A stretch of DNA of 64,000 nucleotides, from positions 1 through 64,000 of the forward strand of contig NZ_QLYX01000009.1 in assembly GCF_003289645.1 (NCBI RefSeq), in the 5' to 3' direction. Below, in pieces: positions 51,001-59,238 of this stretch. This stretch comes from Actinomadura craniellae. Lineage in GTDB: Bacteria > Actinomycetota > Actinomycetes > Streptosporangiales > Streptosporangiaceae. A model generated the notes under the pieces. That model was given only the letters and a program-made list of their open reading frames with translations. It was not told the origin of the DNA and did not search any database. The first letter of the stretch is position 1. The number at the start of each line of letters is the position of its first letter. The translations under genes and the position numbers were made by a program.

Positions 51001-51344
51001 AGTGGGCGGCGCGGCGGCCGCTGGACGTCGAGATCCCGTTCGAGACGATCATCGGAGACCGGCTGGTCCGGGGCCGGATGGACGCGGTGTTCGGCGACGC
51101 CGGCAGCGGCTACGAGGTCGTCGACTGGAAGACCGGCGCCCTGCCCCGGGACGGGGAGCTGCAGACCGCCGCGGTGCAGCTCGCCGCGTACCGGCTGGCC
51201 TGGGCCCGGTTGGCGGACGTCCCGGTCACCTCGGTCAGCGCGGCCTTCCACTACGTCCGGGCCAACACCACCCTCCGCCCCGCCGACCTGCAAGATGAGG
51301 CGGGGCTGCTCGCCCTGCTCGACTCCGTCCCGGTGGTGGGCTGA
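48021..51344 (+). CDS. adnB: AdnB: helicase-nuclease subunit of AdnAB
   Basis: 1107 residues. UvrD-type motor: Walker A VAGAGSGKSE (34-43), LLDEYQDTSHAQ, GDPCQSIYGWRGA, VHAAKGLEWP and AVTRASH. The C-terminal PD-(D/E)XK nuclease has VVDWKTGALP (about 1032) and RGTAFHRWLE. It is the second half of the heterodimer with AdnA. ATG 48021 lies 10 bases after the adnA stop, so the two are made in equal amounts. Confidence 0.93.
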   Translation: MITPGELARLLEVPEPTVEQAQVIQAPLAPLAVVAGAGSGKSETMAARVVWLVANGLARPERVLGLTFTRKAAAELAARVRRRLDQLREKLPQDEVERLGGETIFDGEPTVSTYHAYAARLFGDHALREGLEPSMRLISPAVAWQIASRVVDAYDGPMDMVEWSPDTVTKAVIELAGDLSEHLRTPDDVRKVGEWLDERLAAVRRPLKAQRDIVAKHGVREQLMPLLEAYAAAKARKEVFDHGDQMALAARIAHRHPEVGAIERSRYPVVLLDEYQDTSHAQLVLLKALFAGGHPVTAVGDPCQSIYGWRGASAGNLLRFAHDFPMQGSPPVPAPVAQLSVSWRNGERILDVAARVQEELRAEAKVVPRLYSGETRRGRGRVECALLETVEQEAERIAARIERLLAAPAERAPDGEPWLEGPLKCSDIAVLARKRAQFPLIRQRLEARGIPVEVVGLGGLLTVPEVQDVVATLRVMHDPTAGASLARLLTGPRWRLGPRDLVALGRRARDLAMEAARDVQAPEAAPAAAEPDLPAAEEFDPLHRLVGELNQETGSLVDALDDPGSPEAYSPEGRGRLARLRQELRGLRAQAGLPLPDLVAEVERVLGLDIEVAARSGLDPVAARADLDAFIDAAARFAGDAEDPTLGAFLAYLKAAESEEFGLESGRVGESDSVKLLTVHAAKGLEWPVVVVPGLSFVPQRGGTPAKGSVFPSPPQYATRWTTNPRLLPFPLRGDRADLPRLAGLEKDELADFDAACAERDLREERRLAYVAVTRASHLLVATGYWWGSASRPLGPSPFLAEIRESCLAGAGIVPVWTDPPDEDATNPLLAEAPTAVWPADGQGERYAAIVEGAEMVQAAMGGRTRLWAGDHGLATADRARMTAWARDVELLLAERDRGRGGDGLRVELPARLSVSSLVALARDPAELARQIRRPMPRPPAPYARRGTAFHRWLESRWGQQRLLDPDELPGAADEGAADDAEFTMLRERFEESEWAARRPLDVEIPFETIIGDRLVRGRMDAVFGDAGSGYEVVDWKTGALPRDGELQTAAVQLAAYRLAWARLADVPVTSVSAAFHYVRANTTLRPADLQDEAGLLALLDSVPVVG

Positions 51345-51430
51345 CCGATCGGCCGCCCCCCGGCGTTGTCAGGGGACCTCCGGTAAGGGGATGATCCGGG
51401 GCAACGGTCAGCCGGGTCGAGGAGGTCTGC

Positions 51431-52222
51431 GTGACGACGGCGCATCACGACAGGGTCGTACGGGAGTTCACCAAGCAGTCGAGCGCCTTCGGCGATCCCC
51501 GGCTGAACGTGGAGTTCACCCGCTACCTCGCGCGGCTGGTGGACTTCATCGAGCCCGAACTCGACCTCGCCGACGTGTGCCTGGAGGTGGCCTGCGGCAC
51601 CGGGCTGGTGTCCCGGGCGATCGCCCCGCGGGTGCGCCACGTCACCGCGCTCGACGTCACCCCCGCCATGCTGGAGCAGGGCAAGCGGGAGTCCGACCGC
51701 GACGCGGTCACCAACCTCACCTTCACCCGCGGCGACGCCACCGAACTGCCCTACCTCGACCGCTCGTTCACGCTGGTCATCACCCGGTTCTCGCTGCACC
51801 ACCTGGAGGACCCCGCGGCGGCGGTGCGCGAAATGGTGCGGGTCAGCCGGCCCGGGGCGGGCATCATCGTGGCCGACCTGATCCGGCCCGACACCGCGGC
51901 CGACGCCGACCGGCTGGAGCGGGACCGCGACCCGTCCCACCGGAACCTGCTGACCGCCGACGAGATCGTCGAACTGGTCGCCGCGGCGGGCGCCGAGGTC
52001 AAGCGGATCGACCGCTTCGACGTGGTGCGCCCGGTGGACTCCTGGCTGGAGCAGACCGGCGTGACCCCCGACGTCGCCGACCGGATCCGGGCCGAACTGC
52101 GGGCCGAACTGGACGGCGGCGCGGAGACCGGCCTGCGCCCGGTGCTGGCCGACGGCGAGGACGGCGAGCCCGAACTCTGCCTGACCCACCACCACGCGCA
52201 CTTCGCCGCCATCGCCCCCTGA
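51431..52222 (+). CDS. Class I SAM-dependent methyltransferase (UbiE-like)
   Basis: 263 residues. Motif I VCLEVACGTGLVSRAIAPRV (about 48-67), TALDVTPAMLEQGK, FTRGDATELPYLDRSFTLVI and the post-motif RFSLHHLEDPAAAVREMVRV are those of UbiE/COQ5-type small-molecule methyltransferases. Substrate unknown. GTG 51431 follows GGAGGTCTGC. It stands 86 bases after adnB. Confidence 0.88.
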   Translation: MTTAHHDRVVREFTKQSSAFGDPRLNVEFTRYLARLVDFIEPELDLADVCLEVACGTGLVSRAIAPRVRHVTALDVTPAMLEQGKRESDRDAVTNLTFTRGDATELPYLDRSFTLVITRFSLHHLEDPAAAVREMVRVSRPGAGIIVADLIRPDTAADADRLERDRDPSHRNLLTADEIVELVAAAGAEVKRIDRFDVVRPVDSWLEQTGVTPDVADRIRAELRAELDGGAETGLRPVLADGEDGEPELCLTHHHAHFAAIAP

Positions 52223-52276
52223 GGCCCCTGCGGTTCGCACCGCTGTTCGACAGGAACCCCGGTAGGCTCCCAGTCC

Positions 52277-52573
52277 ATGATTCCCTCCCAGCGGGAGCCC
52301 GCGGCGCTGGCCATGCGGATCGGCGTGGTCGCGGCCGAGGCGGCGTTCGCCTCCTTCGCCCGCAACGTCGATCTCGACGAGGTCGCCGAGGGCGAGGCCG
52401 ACTTCCGGGGGCAGATCGGGCCCGCCGAGTGGCCGGTGTTCTCCCTGGTGCTCGACACGCTCGCGGCGCCCGAGCCCGGCGACGAGCGCACCGTGGAGGA
52501 GCGCCGCGTCGCGGCGCTCAACGACCTGGCCCGCATCTGCCTGGCCGCCAAAGAAGCGGGAAGCGCCCGCTAG
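52277..52573 (+). CDS. Conserved hypothetical (98 aa)
   Basis: Not recognised. 98 residues, all-helical by appearance: EPAALAMRIGVVAAEAAFAS, then acidic DLDEVAEGEADFRG, then ERRVAALNDLARICLAAKEA. No membrane segment or metal motif. ATG 52277, 54 bases after the methyltransferase. It ends 10 bases before the convergent acyl-CoA ligase gene. Codon bias supports the frame. Confidence 0.6.
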   Translation: MIPSQREPAALAMRIGVVAAEAAFASFARNVDLDEVAEGEADFRGQIGPAEWPVFSLVLDTLAAPEPGDERTVEERRVAALNDLARICLAAKEAGSAR

Positions 52574-52583
52574 AGCACCCGCC

Positions 52584-54140
52584 TCAGGTGCGGAGGGTGT
52601 TGTGTTTGATCTTGCCGGAGGCGGTGCGGGGGATCTCCTCGACGAAGGTGACGTCGCGGGGGACCTTGTAGCGGGCCAGTTGCTCCCTGGCGTAGGCGCG
52701 GACGTCGTCGGCGGTGAGTTCCGAGTCCTCGGCGAGGACGACGAAGGCGGCCAGGCGCTGGCCGAAGTCCTCGTCGTCGACTCCGGTGACGGCCGCGTCG
52801 GTGATCCCGGGGTGGGCCTGGAGGAGCGCCTCGACTTCGCCGGGGAAGACGTTCTCGCCGCCTGAGACGATCATGTCGTCGGCGCGGCCGTCCACGAACA
52901 GGCGGCCCTCGGGGTCGAAGTGGCCGAGGTCGCCGGTGCCGGACAGGCCCTCCCGGGTCCGGCGGCCGCCGCCGCCGGTGTAGCCGGAGAACTTGATCCC
53001 GCCACCGACGAAGATCTCGCCGGTCTGCCCGGTGGGCAGTTCGCGGCCCTCGGCGTCCAGGATGCGTACCGTGATGCCCAGCGTCGGGCGGCCCACCGTG
53101 CCCGGCGCGGCGCGCAGGTCCTCGGGGGTGGCGATGGCGGCCCAGCCGGTCTCGGTGGCGCCGTACGCGTTGCGCAGGATGTCGCCGTAGGCGTCCATGA
53201 ACGCGTCGGCCAGCCGGGGGCTCAGGGCCGAACCGCCGCAGAGCACGGTGCGCAGCGGGGAGCCCGCCGGCGGGGGGAGGTCCAGCAGGCGTTGCAGCAT
53301 CACCGGCACCGCGACCATCGCCCTGGCCCGGTGCCGCTCGATCGCGGCGAGCACCGCGGCGGGGTCGAACCGGCGCAGCAGCACCACCGGCGAGCCCTGG
53401 CTCAGCGAGAGCGTGCAGTACCCCAGCCCGAGCACGTGGAACAGCGGCGGGCACAGGACGACCGGCTCGCCCGAGCGCGTCCGTACCCGGTTCATGTGGG
53501 TGAACGCGGCGGCCATCAGCATGCGGAGCGACAGGTCGTGCCGGGCGCCCTTGGGCGTGCCGGTCGTCCCCGAGGTCAGGATGATCACCCGGCCGGGGCG
53601 GGACGGCTTGACCGGCTTCGGGCCGGTGGTCTCGGCCTGCTCCGCCAGGTCCTCGGCCGGCAGCCGGACGCCGTCGAATGACGCGGCCTGCACGGTGTCG
53701 GCGAACTCCGCGTCGTGGACGAGCAGCCCGACCTCCTCCCGGGCCATGACCTCGCCGAGCTGGACGGCGGAGAAGTCGGTGTTCAGCAGCACCACGTCCC
53801 GGCCCAGCCGGCCCGCGGCCAGCAGCGCCACGATGAACCCGCGGTGGTTGCGGCACAGGATTCCGACCGACCCCGGCCGGCCGTCCAGCAGGCCGTCCAG
53901 CACCGTGGCCAGCGCGGTGGCCCGCCGGTCGAGTTCGGCGAAGGTCAGCGAGCCGGCGTCGTCGATCACGGCCGTGCGGTTCGGGAAGCGCAGCGCCGCC
54001 AGCGCGCCGACCGCCGCGGGAGTGGGGCCGAGCCGCCGGTAGATCGGCCACATCCGGGCCGCCCGGTCGGGCCGGACCGGCCGCAGCATCCCTGACCACC
54101 AGATTCCTGTCACCAGTGCACGTGCCTTCCGCAACACCAC
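52584..54140 (-). CDS. AMP-dependent acyl-CoA synthetase/ligase (FadD-like)
   Basis: 518 residues of the ANL superfamily. Motif A3 ILTSGTTGTPKGARHD, A5 RNAYGATETGWAA, A7 GTGDLGHFDPEGRLFVDG, A8 RADDMIVSGGENVFPGEVE and the C-terminal Lys in RTASGKIKHNTLR are all present, so the enzyme should adenylate a carboxylic acid and form its CoA thioester. An N-terminal extension of about 40 residues is as in FadD12-type proteins. GTG 54140. A palindromic operator lies just upstream. Confidence 0.92.
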   Translation of the reverse strand: MVLRKARALVTGIWWSGMLRPVRPDRAARMWPIYRRLGPTPAAVGALAALRFPNRTAVIDDAGSLTFAELDRRATALATVLDGLLDGRPGSVGILCRNHRGFIVALLAAGRLGRDVVLLNTDFSAVQLGEVMAREEVGLLVHDAEFADTVQAASFDGVRLPAEDLAEQAETTGPKPVKPSRPGRVIILTSGTTGTPKGARHDLSLRMLMAAAFTHMNRVRTRSGEPVVLCPPLFHVLGLGYCTLSLSQGSPVVLLRRFDPAAVLAAIERHRARAMVAVPVMLQRLLDLPPPAGSPLRTVLCGGSALSPRLADAFMDAYGDILRNAYGATETGWAAIATPEDLRAAPGTVGRPTLGITVRILDAEGRELPTGQTGEIFVGGGIKFSGYTGGGGRRTREGLSGTGDLGHFDPEGRLFVDGRADDMIVSGGENVFPGEVEALLQAHPGITDAAVTGVDDEDFGQRLAAFVVLAEDSELTADDVRAYAREQLARYKVPRDVTFVEEIPRTASGKIKHNTLRT

Positions 54141-54165
54141 GTCGGACCCTCCTCGCCGGCTTGTA

Positions 54166-54179
54166 GGTAATTACTTACC
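54166..54179. promoter_or_regulatory. Operator-like palindrome upstream of the acyl-CoA ligase
   Basis: GGTAA-TTAC-TTACC, a 5-base inverted repeat in an AT-rich patch 26 bases before the start codon. It resembles TetR-family sites found at fatty-acid genes. No regulator gene adjacent. Confidence 0.45.
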
Positions 54180-54367
54180 CTGCTGGGGGCGGGTTAGCGA
54201 GGGGTCCGGCCATCAAAACGACGGAAGCCGGGACGAATGCCCAAGATCGCCTGAGGTCGTTGCCCTAACGTGGAGCAGAGGTTCCGACGAGTCCTGGAGC
54301 AGAACGTGCACGGTGCACCTCCCCACTTCGCAGACCACGCTCGCCGGCACATGGGCGGCGGCGTTCG

Positions 54368-54823
54368 ATGGGCGAGCAGGTGAGCGGCCCTCCGCTGGCG
54401 GGATCCTGCCGGCTGCCGGACGGCTCCTGGGTCCGCGGGCGCGGGCTGCGCAACCCGCCGCCCGCGGGGCCGGTGCCCGGCTTCGGCCTCTACTTGGGGT
54501 CCGGCCGGCTGCGCCGCCGCCACGCGGAGCAGATCTCCTGGGCGCACACCTGGATCGAGTGGCCCGACTTCCTGCTGCCCCGCGACCGGGAGGCGGCCGT
54601 CCGGCACATCCGGGACCTGCACGAGCGGGCGCGGTCCGGCGACGCCGTCGAGGTGGCCTGCGGCGGCGGCGTCGGCCGCACCGGAACCGTCATCGCCTGC
54701 CTGGCCGTCCGCGCCGGGCTGGACCCGGCCGAGGCCGTTGCCTGGACGCGCGAGCACCACCATCACCGCGCCGTCGAAACCCCCTGGCAGCGGCGCTGGG
54801 TCGCCCGCTTCCCCCGCGACTGA
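54368..54823 (+). CDS. Protein-tyrosine-phosphatase-like protein
   Basis: 151 residues. The signature loop ACGGGVGRTGTVIACLAV fits the CX5R(T) phosphatase motif, with Ala where most have His before the Cys (HCx5R). The upstream IEWPDFLLPRDREAAVRHIR may supply the general acid Asp. Actinobacterial relatives are dual-specificity-like phosphatases. ATG 54368 has no clear ribosome site; GTG 54380 is an alternative. Convergent with the siderophore operon. Confidence 0.75.
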   Translation: MGEQVSGPPLAGSCRLPDGSWVRGRGLRNPPPAGPVPGFGLYLGSGRLRRRHAEQISWAHTWIEWPDFLLPRDREAAVRHIRDLHERARSGDAVEVACGGGVGRTGTVIACLAVRAGLDPAEAVAWTREHHHHRAVETPWQRRWVARFPRD

Positions 54824-54926
54824 CCCGCCCCGGCCGCCCGACGGCGAGACGCACGCCGCGTCCCTCGGGCCTCGCGCGAGGGCGCGGTGACCGAAGCCGC
54901 TCGGGCGCGCGCCGGCGCGCGTCCGG

Positions 54927-56033
54927 TCAGCCGGACACGTAGTGGAAGTCCGGGCGCGGGTGCATCAGGAACCCGTGGTGGGAGATGTTCCACGCGTACG
55001 CCCCGGCCATCCCGAAGGCCACCCGGTCGCCCACCCGCAGGCCGGGTGCCTCGACCCGGGTGGCGAACACGTCCTTGGGCGTGCAGAGCTGGCCGACCAG
55101 GGTGACCGGCCCGGGGCCGAGCGCCGGGCCCGTCCCGGTGCCGAGCACGGTGAACGGCTGGTCGTGGCCCTTGGTGACCGGGGTGCGCAGATGGTGGGTG
55201 CCGCCGCGCAGCACGGCGTACGCCTCGCCCCGGGTGCGCTTCACGTCCAGCACCTCCGTCACGTACCAGCCGTGGTACGCGGTGATCGCCCGGCCGGGCT
55301 CGATCCGCAACCGCGCCCGGTGCCCGGCAGCGGCCAGCCCGGATCCGTACGCGGCCCAGTCGAACCGGTGCGCCGGGTTGCGGTAGTCCACCGCCATGCC
55401 GCCGCCCAGGTTGAGCTCGGGCCGGTCGACCCCGAGACCGGCCAGCCAGGGCAGCGCCCAGCCGGCGATCCGGGCGGCCAGGTCGAGCATCGCGGGCGCG
55501 TCCAGCCCGGACGCCAGGTGCGCGTGCACCCCGCGCAGCCGGAGCCACGGGGCGTGCGGGAGCAGCGCGGCGCACTCGGCGAGGCCGTCCTCGTCCATCC
55601 CGAACGGCCCGCTCATCGCCAGCGCCGCGCCCCGCACGGGCAGGTCCAGGTTGGCGCGCAGCAGCACGTCCACCGGGCGCTCGCCGAGCGCGATCAGCCG
55701 GCGCAGCTCGTGTGGGCTCTCGACGTGCAGCCGCTGCACGCCCCCGGCCAGCGCCAGTTCCTCGTCGGTCTTGCCCGGCCCGCCGAACGCCAGCGGGGCG
55801 CCCGGCACCGCGGCCCGCACGTGCTCCAGCTCGCCGCCGGACGCCACCTCGAACCCGTCCACGAAGGGCTCCAGCGCCCGCAGGATCGGGGCGTCGGGGT
55901 TGGCCTTGGCGGCGTAGAACAGCTCCGCCGCCCCGCTCAGCGCCGCCCGCACCCCGGCCGCGTGCTCCCGCAACCCGGCCAGGTCGTACACGTAGGCGGG
56001 CAGCCGGGGCAGGTCCGGGAGATGAGCGAGCAC
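54927..56033 (-). CDS. Type III PLP-dependent decarboxylase of siderophore operon
   Basis: 368 residues of the alanine-racemase-fold decarboxylases (DAP/ornithine decarboxylase, SbnH type). PLP Lys in FYAAKANPD (about 45), HAHLASG, LNLGGGMAVDY, EPGRAITAYHG and the partner-subunit LCTPKDVF and GAYAWNISHHG. In NIS siderophore pathways such enzymes decarboxylate the amine-citrate intermediate or supply a diamine; which applies here is open. GTG 56033 starts two bases after the stop of the upstream synthetase. Last gene of the operon. Confidence 0.9.
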   Translation of the reverse strand: MLAHLPDLPRLPAYVYDLAGLREHAAGVRAALSGAAELFYAAKANPDAPILRALEPFVDGFEVASGGELEHVRAAVPGAPLAFGGPGKTDEELALAGGVQRLHVESPHELRRLIALGERPVDVLLRANLDLPVRGAALAMSGPFGMDEDGLAECAALLPHAPWLRLRGVHAHLASGLDAPAMLDLAARIAGWALPWLAGLGVDRPELNLGGGMAVDYRNPAHRFDWAAYGSGLAAAGHRARLRIEPGRAITAYHGWYVTEVLDVKRTRGEAYAVLRGGTHHLRTPVTKGHDQPFTVLGTGTGPALGPGPVTLVGQLCTPKDVFATRVEAPGLRVGDRVAFGMAGAYAWNISHHGFLMHPRPDFHYVSG

Positions 56034-56035
56034 GG

Positions 56036-57670
56036 TCAGTCCTCCCGCAGGGGGTTGGGCACGGGGACGTAGCCGGCGGCGCGGTCGGCCGAGCGCGCCC
56101 AGCGGGCGCGCAGGTTCGCCTTGGCCGGCAGCGGCACCCCGGCCAGCAGGGCGCGCAGCCGGGCCGCGTCGGTGGGCGCGGCCGGCGGGTGCTCGGCGGC
56201 GTACCGGGCCAGCCGCTCCCGGGCCGCCCGCCACAGCGCCCGCTCCAGGCCGGGGTGCCGGTCGGCCAGCGCCGCCGCGATCTCGGCCAGGTGGTTGACG
56301 ACCAGGCAGTACACCACCCGCCGCCAGCCCCGCTCGGCGTCGTAGCGGACCGACTCGCGGACCCGCTCCGGCAGCCCGTCCAGCGCCCAGCGGCCGGTGA
56401 CCAGCTTGGTGCCCTCCAGATCGCGGAAGATCGCCTGGACGGGCGTCCCCGAACCGTCCACCGCCACCAGCACGTTCTGCAGGTGCGGCTCCAGCACCAC
56501 CCCGTGCGCCAGGTAGGCGTGCAGCACCGGGGGCGCCACCAGCCCGACGTAGGCGTCCCACCAGCGCAGCGCGTCGTCCGGCTCGGCCACCGCGGGCAGC
56601 CGGGCCAGCGCCGCGGGCGAGGAGCCGTAGGGGTCGGCGAGCGCGCCGGCCACCAGCGGGGTGCCCGCCAGCCCGCCCACGCCCTGCCGTAGGATCACCC
56701 CGAGCCCTTCGTGCAGCCGGCGGTCGGCCAGCGCGACGCTGCGGTAGCCGGGTTCGGCGAGCAGCGCGCACCCGCCGAACAGCCCGGCCAGCGCGGCGGC
56801 GACCGGGCGCAGCAGCCGGTCCAGCGCCACCGCCCCCGACAGCTCGTACCAGGCGTTCTTGCGGACGCAGTTGGTGATGCGCACGTCCAGGCTGAACTTG
56901 CAGAACAGGTCGGCGCCCGGCACGTACACCGTCCGCACCGACGCCGTGGGCACCGCCTCCGGACCGGCCGGGCCCAGGTCGAGCACGCTCCCGTCGGCCA
57001 GCGCCCGGCGCAGCAGCGGCCGGTCGGCGAGCAGCGCGAGCTGCCAGGGATGCGCCGGCAGCGCCCGGTAGCCCGGCGGGACGGGCCCGCCCGGCAGCCC
57101 GTCCAGCGCGCCCGCGTCGCCCTCCTCGACGACCAGACCGGTACGGACGGCCAGCAGGCGCAGCGGGAACCGGGCACCGACCTCCGGGGAGTAGGCCAGC
57201 CAGTCGGCGGGGGCGCCCTGCCGGGCTTTCGGGGCCGGGTGGTACCGGTGCCCGGCCACCAGCGCCTGCTCGGACCCCAGGTACGACACCGGCTCCAGGT
57301 CGTCCCCGGCGGGACGGGCGGCGAGGATGGCGGCCAGCGCGGTGTGGCTGGCGTCCACCTGCCCGGGGAACTCCGGGTTGGCGTGCCCGGTGGCCAGTTC
57401 CAACTCGCCGGCGACCAGGTCGGCCAGTCGCCGCCAGCCCACCGGCAACCACGCGTCGCCGCGGCGTTCCTCGACCGGCGGTGCGGCCCGGTACGGGGGG
57501 CGGACGAGCCGGGCGCGCAGCGTCACCCCGACCCGGGGCAGGCCCAGCAGCACCCGGTCGCCGGCCGCGCGCACCTGGTGCTCGGGCGCGCAGACCTCCC
57601 GGACCAGGCAGTTCAGCAGCGCGGACGCGGTCGCGTCGGCGGCGGTGAAGGTGGTGCGGGTCAGTAACAC
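56036..57670 (-). CDS. IucA/IucC-family NIS siderophore synthetase 2
   Basis: 544 residues from GTG 57670. ALPAHPWQLALL, SVRTVYVPGADLFCKFSLDV, RITNCVRKNAWYEL and VLEPHLQNVLVAV are the ATP/carboxylate-binding motifs of the IucA/IucC N-terminal domain; a FhuF-like C-terminal domain follows. The enzyme adenylates a carboxylate (usually citrate) and condenses it with an amine or alcohol without an NRPS. The start overlaps the stop of synthetase 1 by 10 bases. Confidence 0.93.
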   Translation of the reverse strand: MLLTRTTFTAADATASALLNCLVREVCAPEHQVRAAGDRVLLGLPRVGVTLRARLVRPPYRAAPPVEERRGDAWLPVGWRRLADLVAGELELATGHANPEFPGQVDASHTALAAILAARPAGDDLEPVSYLGSEQALVAGHRYHPAPKARQGAPADWLAYSPEVGARFPLRLLAVRTGLVVEEGDAGALDGLPGGPVPPGYRALPAHPWQLALLADRPLLRRALADGSVLDLGPAGPEAVPTASVRTVYVPGADLFCKFSLDVRITNCVRKNAWYELSGAVALDRLLRPVAAALAGLFGGCALLAEPGYRSVALADRRLHEGLGVILRQGVGGLAGTPLVAGALADPYGSSPAALARLPAVAEPDDALRWWDAYVGLVAPPVLHAYLAHGVVLEPHLQNVLVAVDGSGTPVQAIFRDLEGTKLVTGRWALDGLPERVRESVRYDAERGWRRVVYCLVVNHLAEIAAALADRHPGLERALWRAARERLARYAAEHPPAAPTDAARLRALLAGVPLPAKANLRARWARSADRAAGYVPVPNPLRED

Positions 57671-59238
57671 GAGTCGTCCCGAAGGTAGTTGGGTCCGGGT
57701 GGGCCGTAGTGCTTGTTGATGTCGCGTGCACCGGTCCGCGCCTTGTCGACGAGGGTGCCGGCGGTGACCATCGCCTTGGTCGGCAGCCGGTCGGCGTCCA
57801 GCGTCCGGGCGCGCAGGTGGGCGTCCTCGGGGCCGAGCGCCGCGTCGAGCCGTTCCCGGACCAGGCCGAGGCCGGTGCGCAGCGGCAGCAGCCCCCGCTC
57901 GGCGAGCCCGAAGGCCGGCGCGGCGGCGCACAGGTGCAGGGTGATCGTCACGAAGACGCGGGCCAGCGCCTCCGGGTCGGTGGTGCGCATCCGCGTGTCG
58001 GCGAAGTCGCACGGCCCCAGCGCGCCGGCCCGGCGGGGGTCCACCAGCGCGCCGTCGTTGTCCTTGAGCAGCAGGGCGAGCCGGTCGCCGAGGACGAGGG
58101 AGACGTTCTGCTGGTGCGCCTCCAGCGCGATGCCGTACCGGAACAGGGCGACGTTCCAGCGGAACAGGGCCGTCAGGTAGGTGCCGAACAGTTCGCGCGC
58201 CCCCCACCGCTCGATCACCCACCCGCCGTCGGGCGCGGGGGCCAGCAGCGCCGCCACGGGGACCACCGGCACGCCCGCTGTCTCCGCCGGGAACCGGCGG
58301 ACGAGGTAGCCCAGCCGGGGGTCGCCCGCGTGCCCGTAGGTCTGCTCGTCGGCCAGCAGCACGGGCAGGTCCGGTTCGCGGGCGAGCACGCCGCGCAGCA
58401 GCCGCTCGGCCCGCGCCCCGTCCGCGAGCGTGTCCGGCGCGATGGTGCGCCGGTTGCGCCGGCCGAGGGTGCTGGTCGGCAGCGGCACCTTCAGGTGCGC
58501 CGCCGGGTCCACGGCCACGGTGCGCATGGACAGCGTGGGCCGCACCTCCAGGTACGGCTCGGGGGCGACCCGGACCCGCGGCGGGGGGACGGTCAGCGGG
58601 TGCAGCGGCAGCAGGTCGTGCCCGGGCGCGGGCGCCAGCCCGACGTCCGCCGGGGCGGGCCACCACGCGGGCCGCCGGCCGACGGCGGTCACCCGCTCGC
58701 GCGGGACCGCGGCCCAGCGCAGCCGGAACACCGGGTGGAACTCCGGGGCGTACCGCAGCAACTCGGGCTCGGTGAGCCCGGCCCGTCCCCGCCCCGCCGG
58801 GTGGACGGGATGGTCGGCGTGCGCGGCGAGCGTCTCGTAGTACGTGCCCGGGCCGGTGTCGGGGGCGGTGCGCACCCGGTCGAGCACCGCGGCTCGGGCG
58901 GACTCCTGCGCCCGCAGCGCGGCCAGCGCCTCCCGGCATTCCTGTTCGAAGCCGGCGATGTCGTCGCGGGGGTCGGCCACCTGCCGGGCGATCGCCAGCA
59001 CGTCGTCCAGCCGCAGCCCCTGGCCGGGGTCGACGACGCGCTCGGCCAGGAAGCCCGGGTAGAGCCCGGCGCCCGGCAGCCCGGCCGAGCGCAGCCGGAT
59101 CGCCGGCCCGCCCGGCGGGCGCAGTTCCGCCCCGTCCTCCCCGCCGGCGTACCGGCGCAGCCCGCCGTAGTCCTCGCGCAGCAGGGCGTCCAGGACCCGG
59201 GCGGCCAGGGCGGGCTCCCCGGTCAACGGATCTCCCAC
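57661..59238 (-). CDS. IucA/IucC-family NIS siderophore synthetase 1
   Basis: 525 residues from GTG 59238. HDLLPLHPLTVPPPRV, TLSMRTVAVDPAAHLKVPLP, TSTLGRRNRRTI and ALEAHQQNVSLVLGD identify the family. It differs clearly from synthetase 2 (LKVPLPTSTLGRRN against CKFSLDVRITNCVRKN), so the two probably act on different ends of the substrate. The start overlaps the end of the ATP-grasp gene by 16 bases and the stop overlaps synthetase 2 by 10. Confidence 0.93.
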   Translation of the reverse strand: MGDPLTGEPALAARVLDALLREDYGGLRRYAGGEDGAELRPPGGPAIRLRSAGLPGAGLYPGFLAERVVDPGQGLRLDDVLAIARQVADPRDDIAGFEQECREALAALRAQESARAAVLDRVRTAPDTGPGTYYETLAAHADHPVHPAGRGRAGLTEPELLRYAPEFHPVFRLRWAAVPRERVTAVGRRPAWWPAPADVGLAPAPGHDLLPLHPLTVPPPRVRVAPEPYLEVRPTLSMRTVAVDPAAHLKVPLPTSTLGRRNRRTIAPDTLADGARAERLLRGVLAREPDLPVLLADEQTYGHAGDPRLGYLVRRFPAETAGVPVVPVAALLAPAPDGGWVIERWGARELFGTYLTALFRWNVALFRYGIALEAHQQNVSLVLGDRLALLLKDNDGALVDPRRAGALGPCDFADTRMRTTDPEALARVFVTITLHLCAAAPAFGLAERGLLPLRTGLGLVRERLDAALGPEDAHLRARTLDADRLPTKAMVTAGTLVDKARTGARDINKHYGPPGPNYLRDDSCY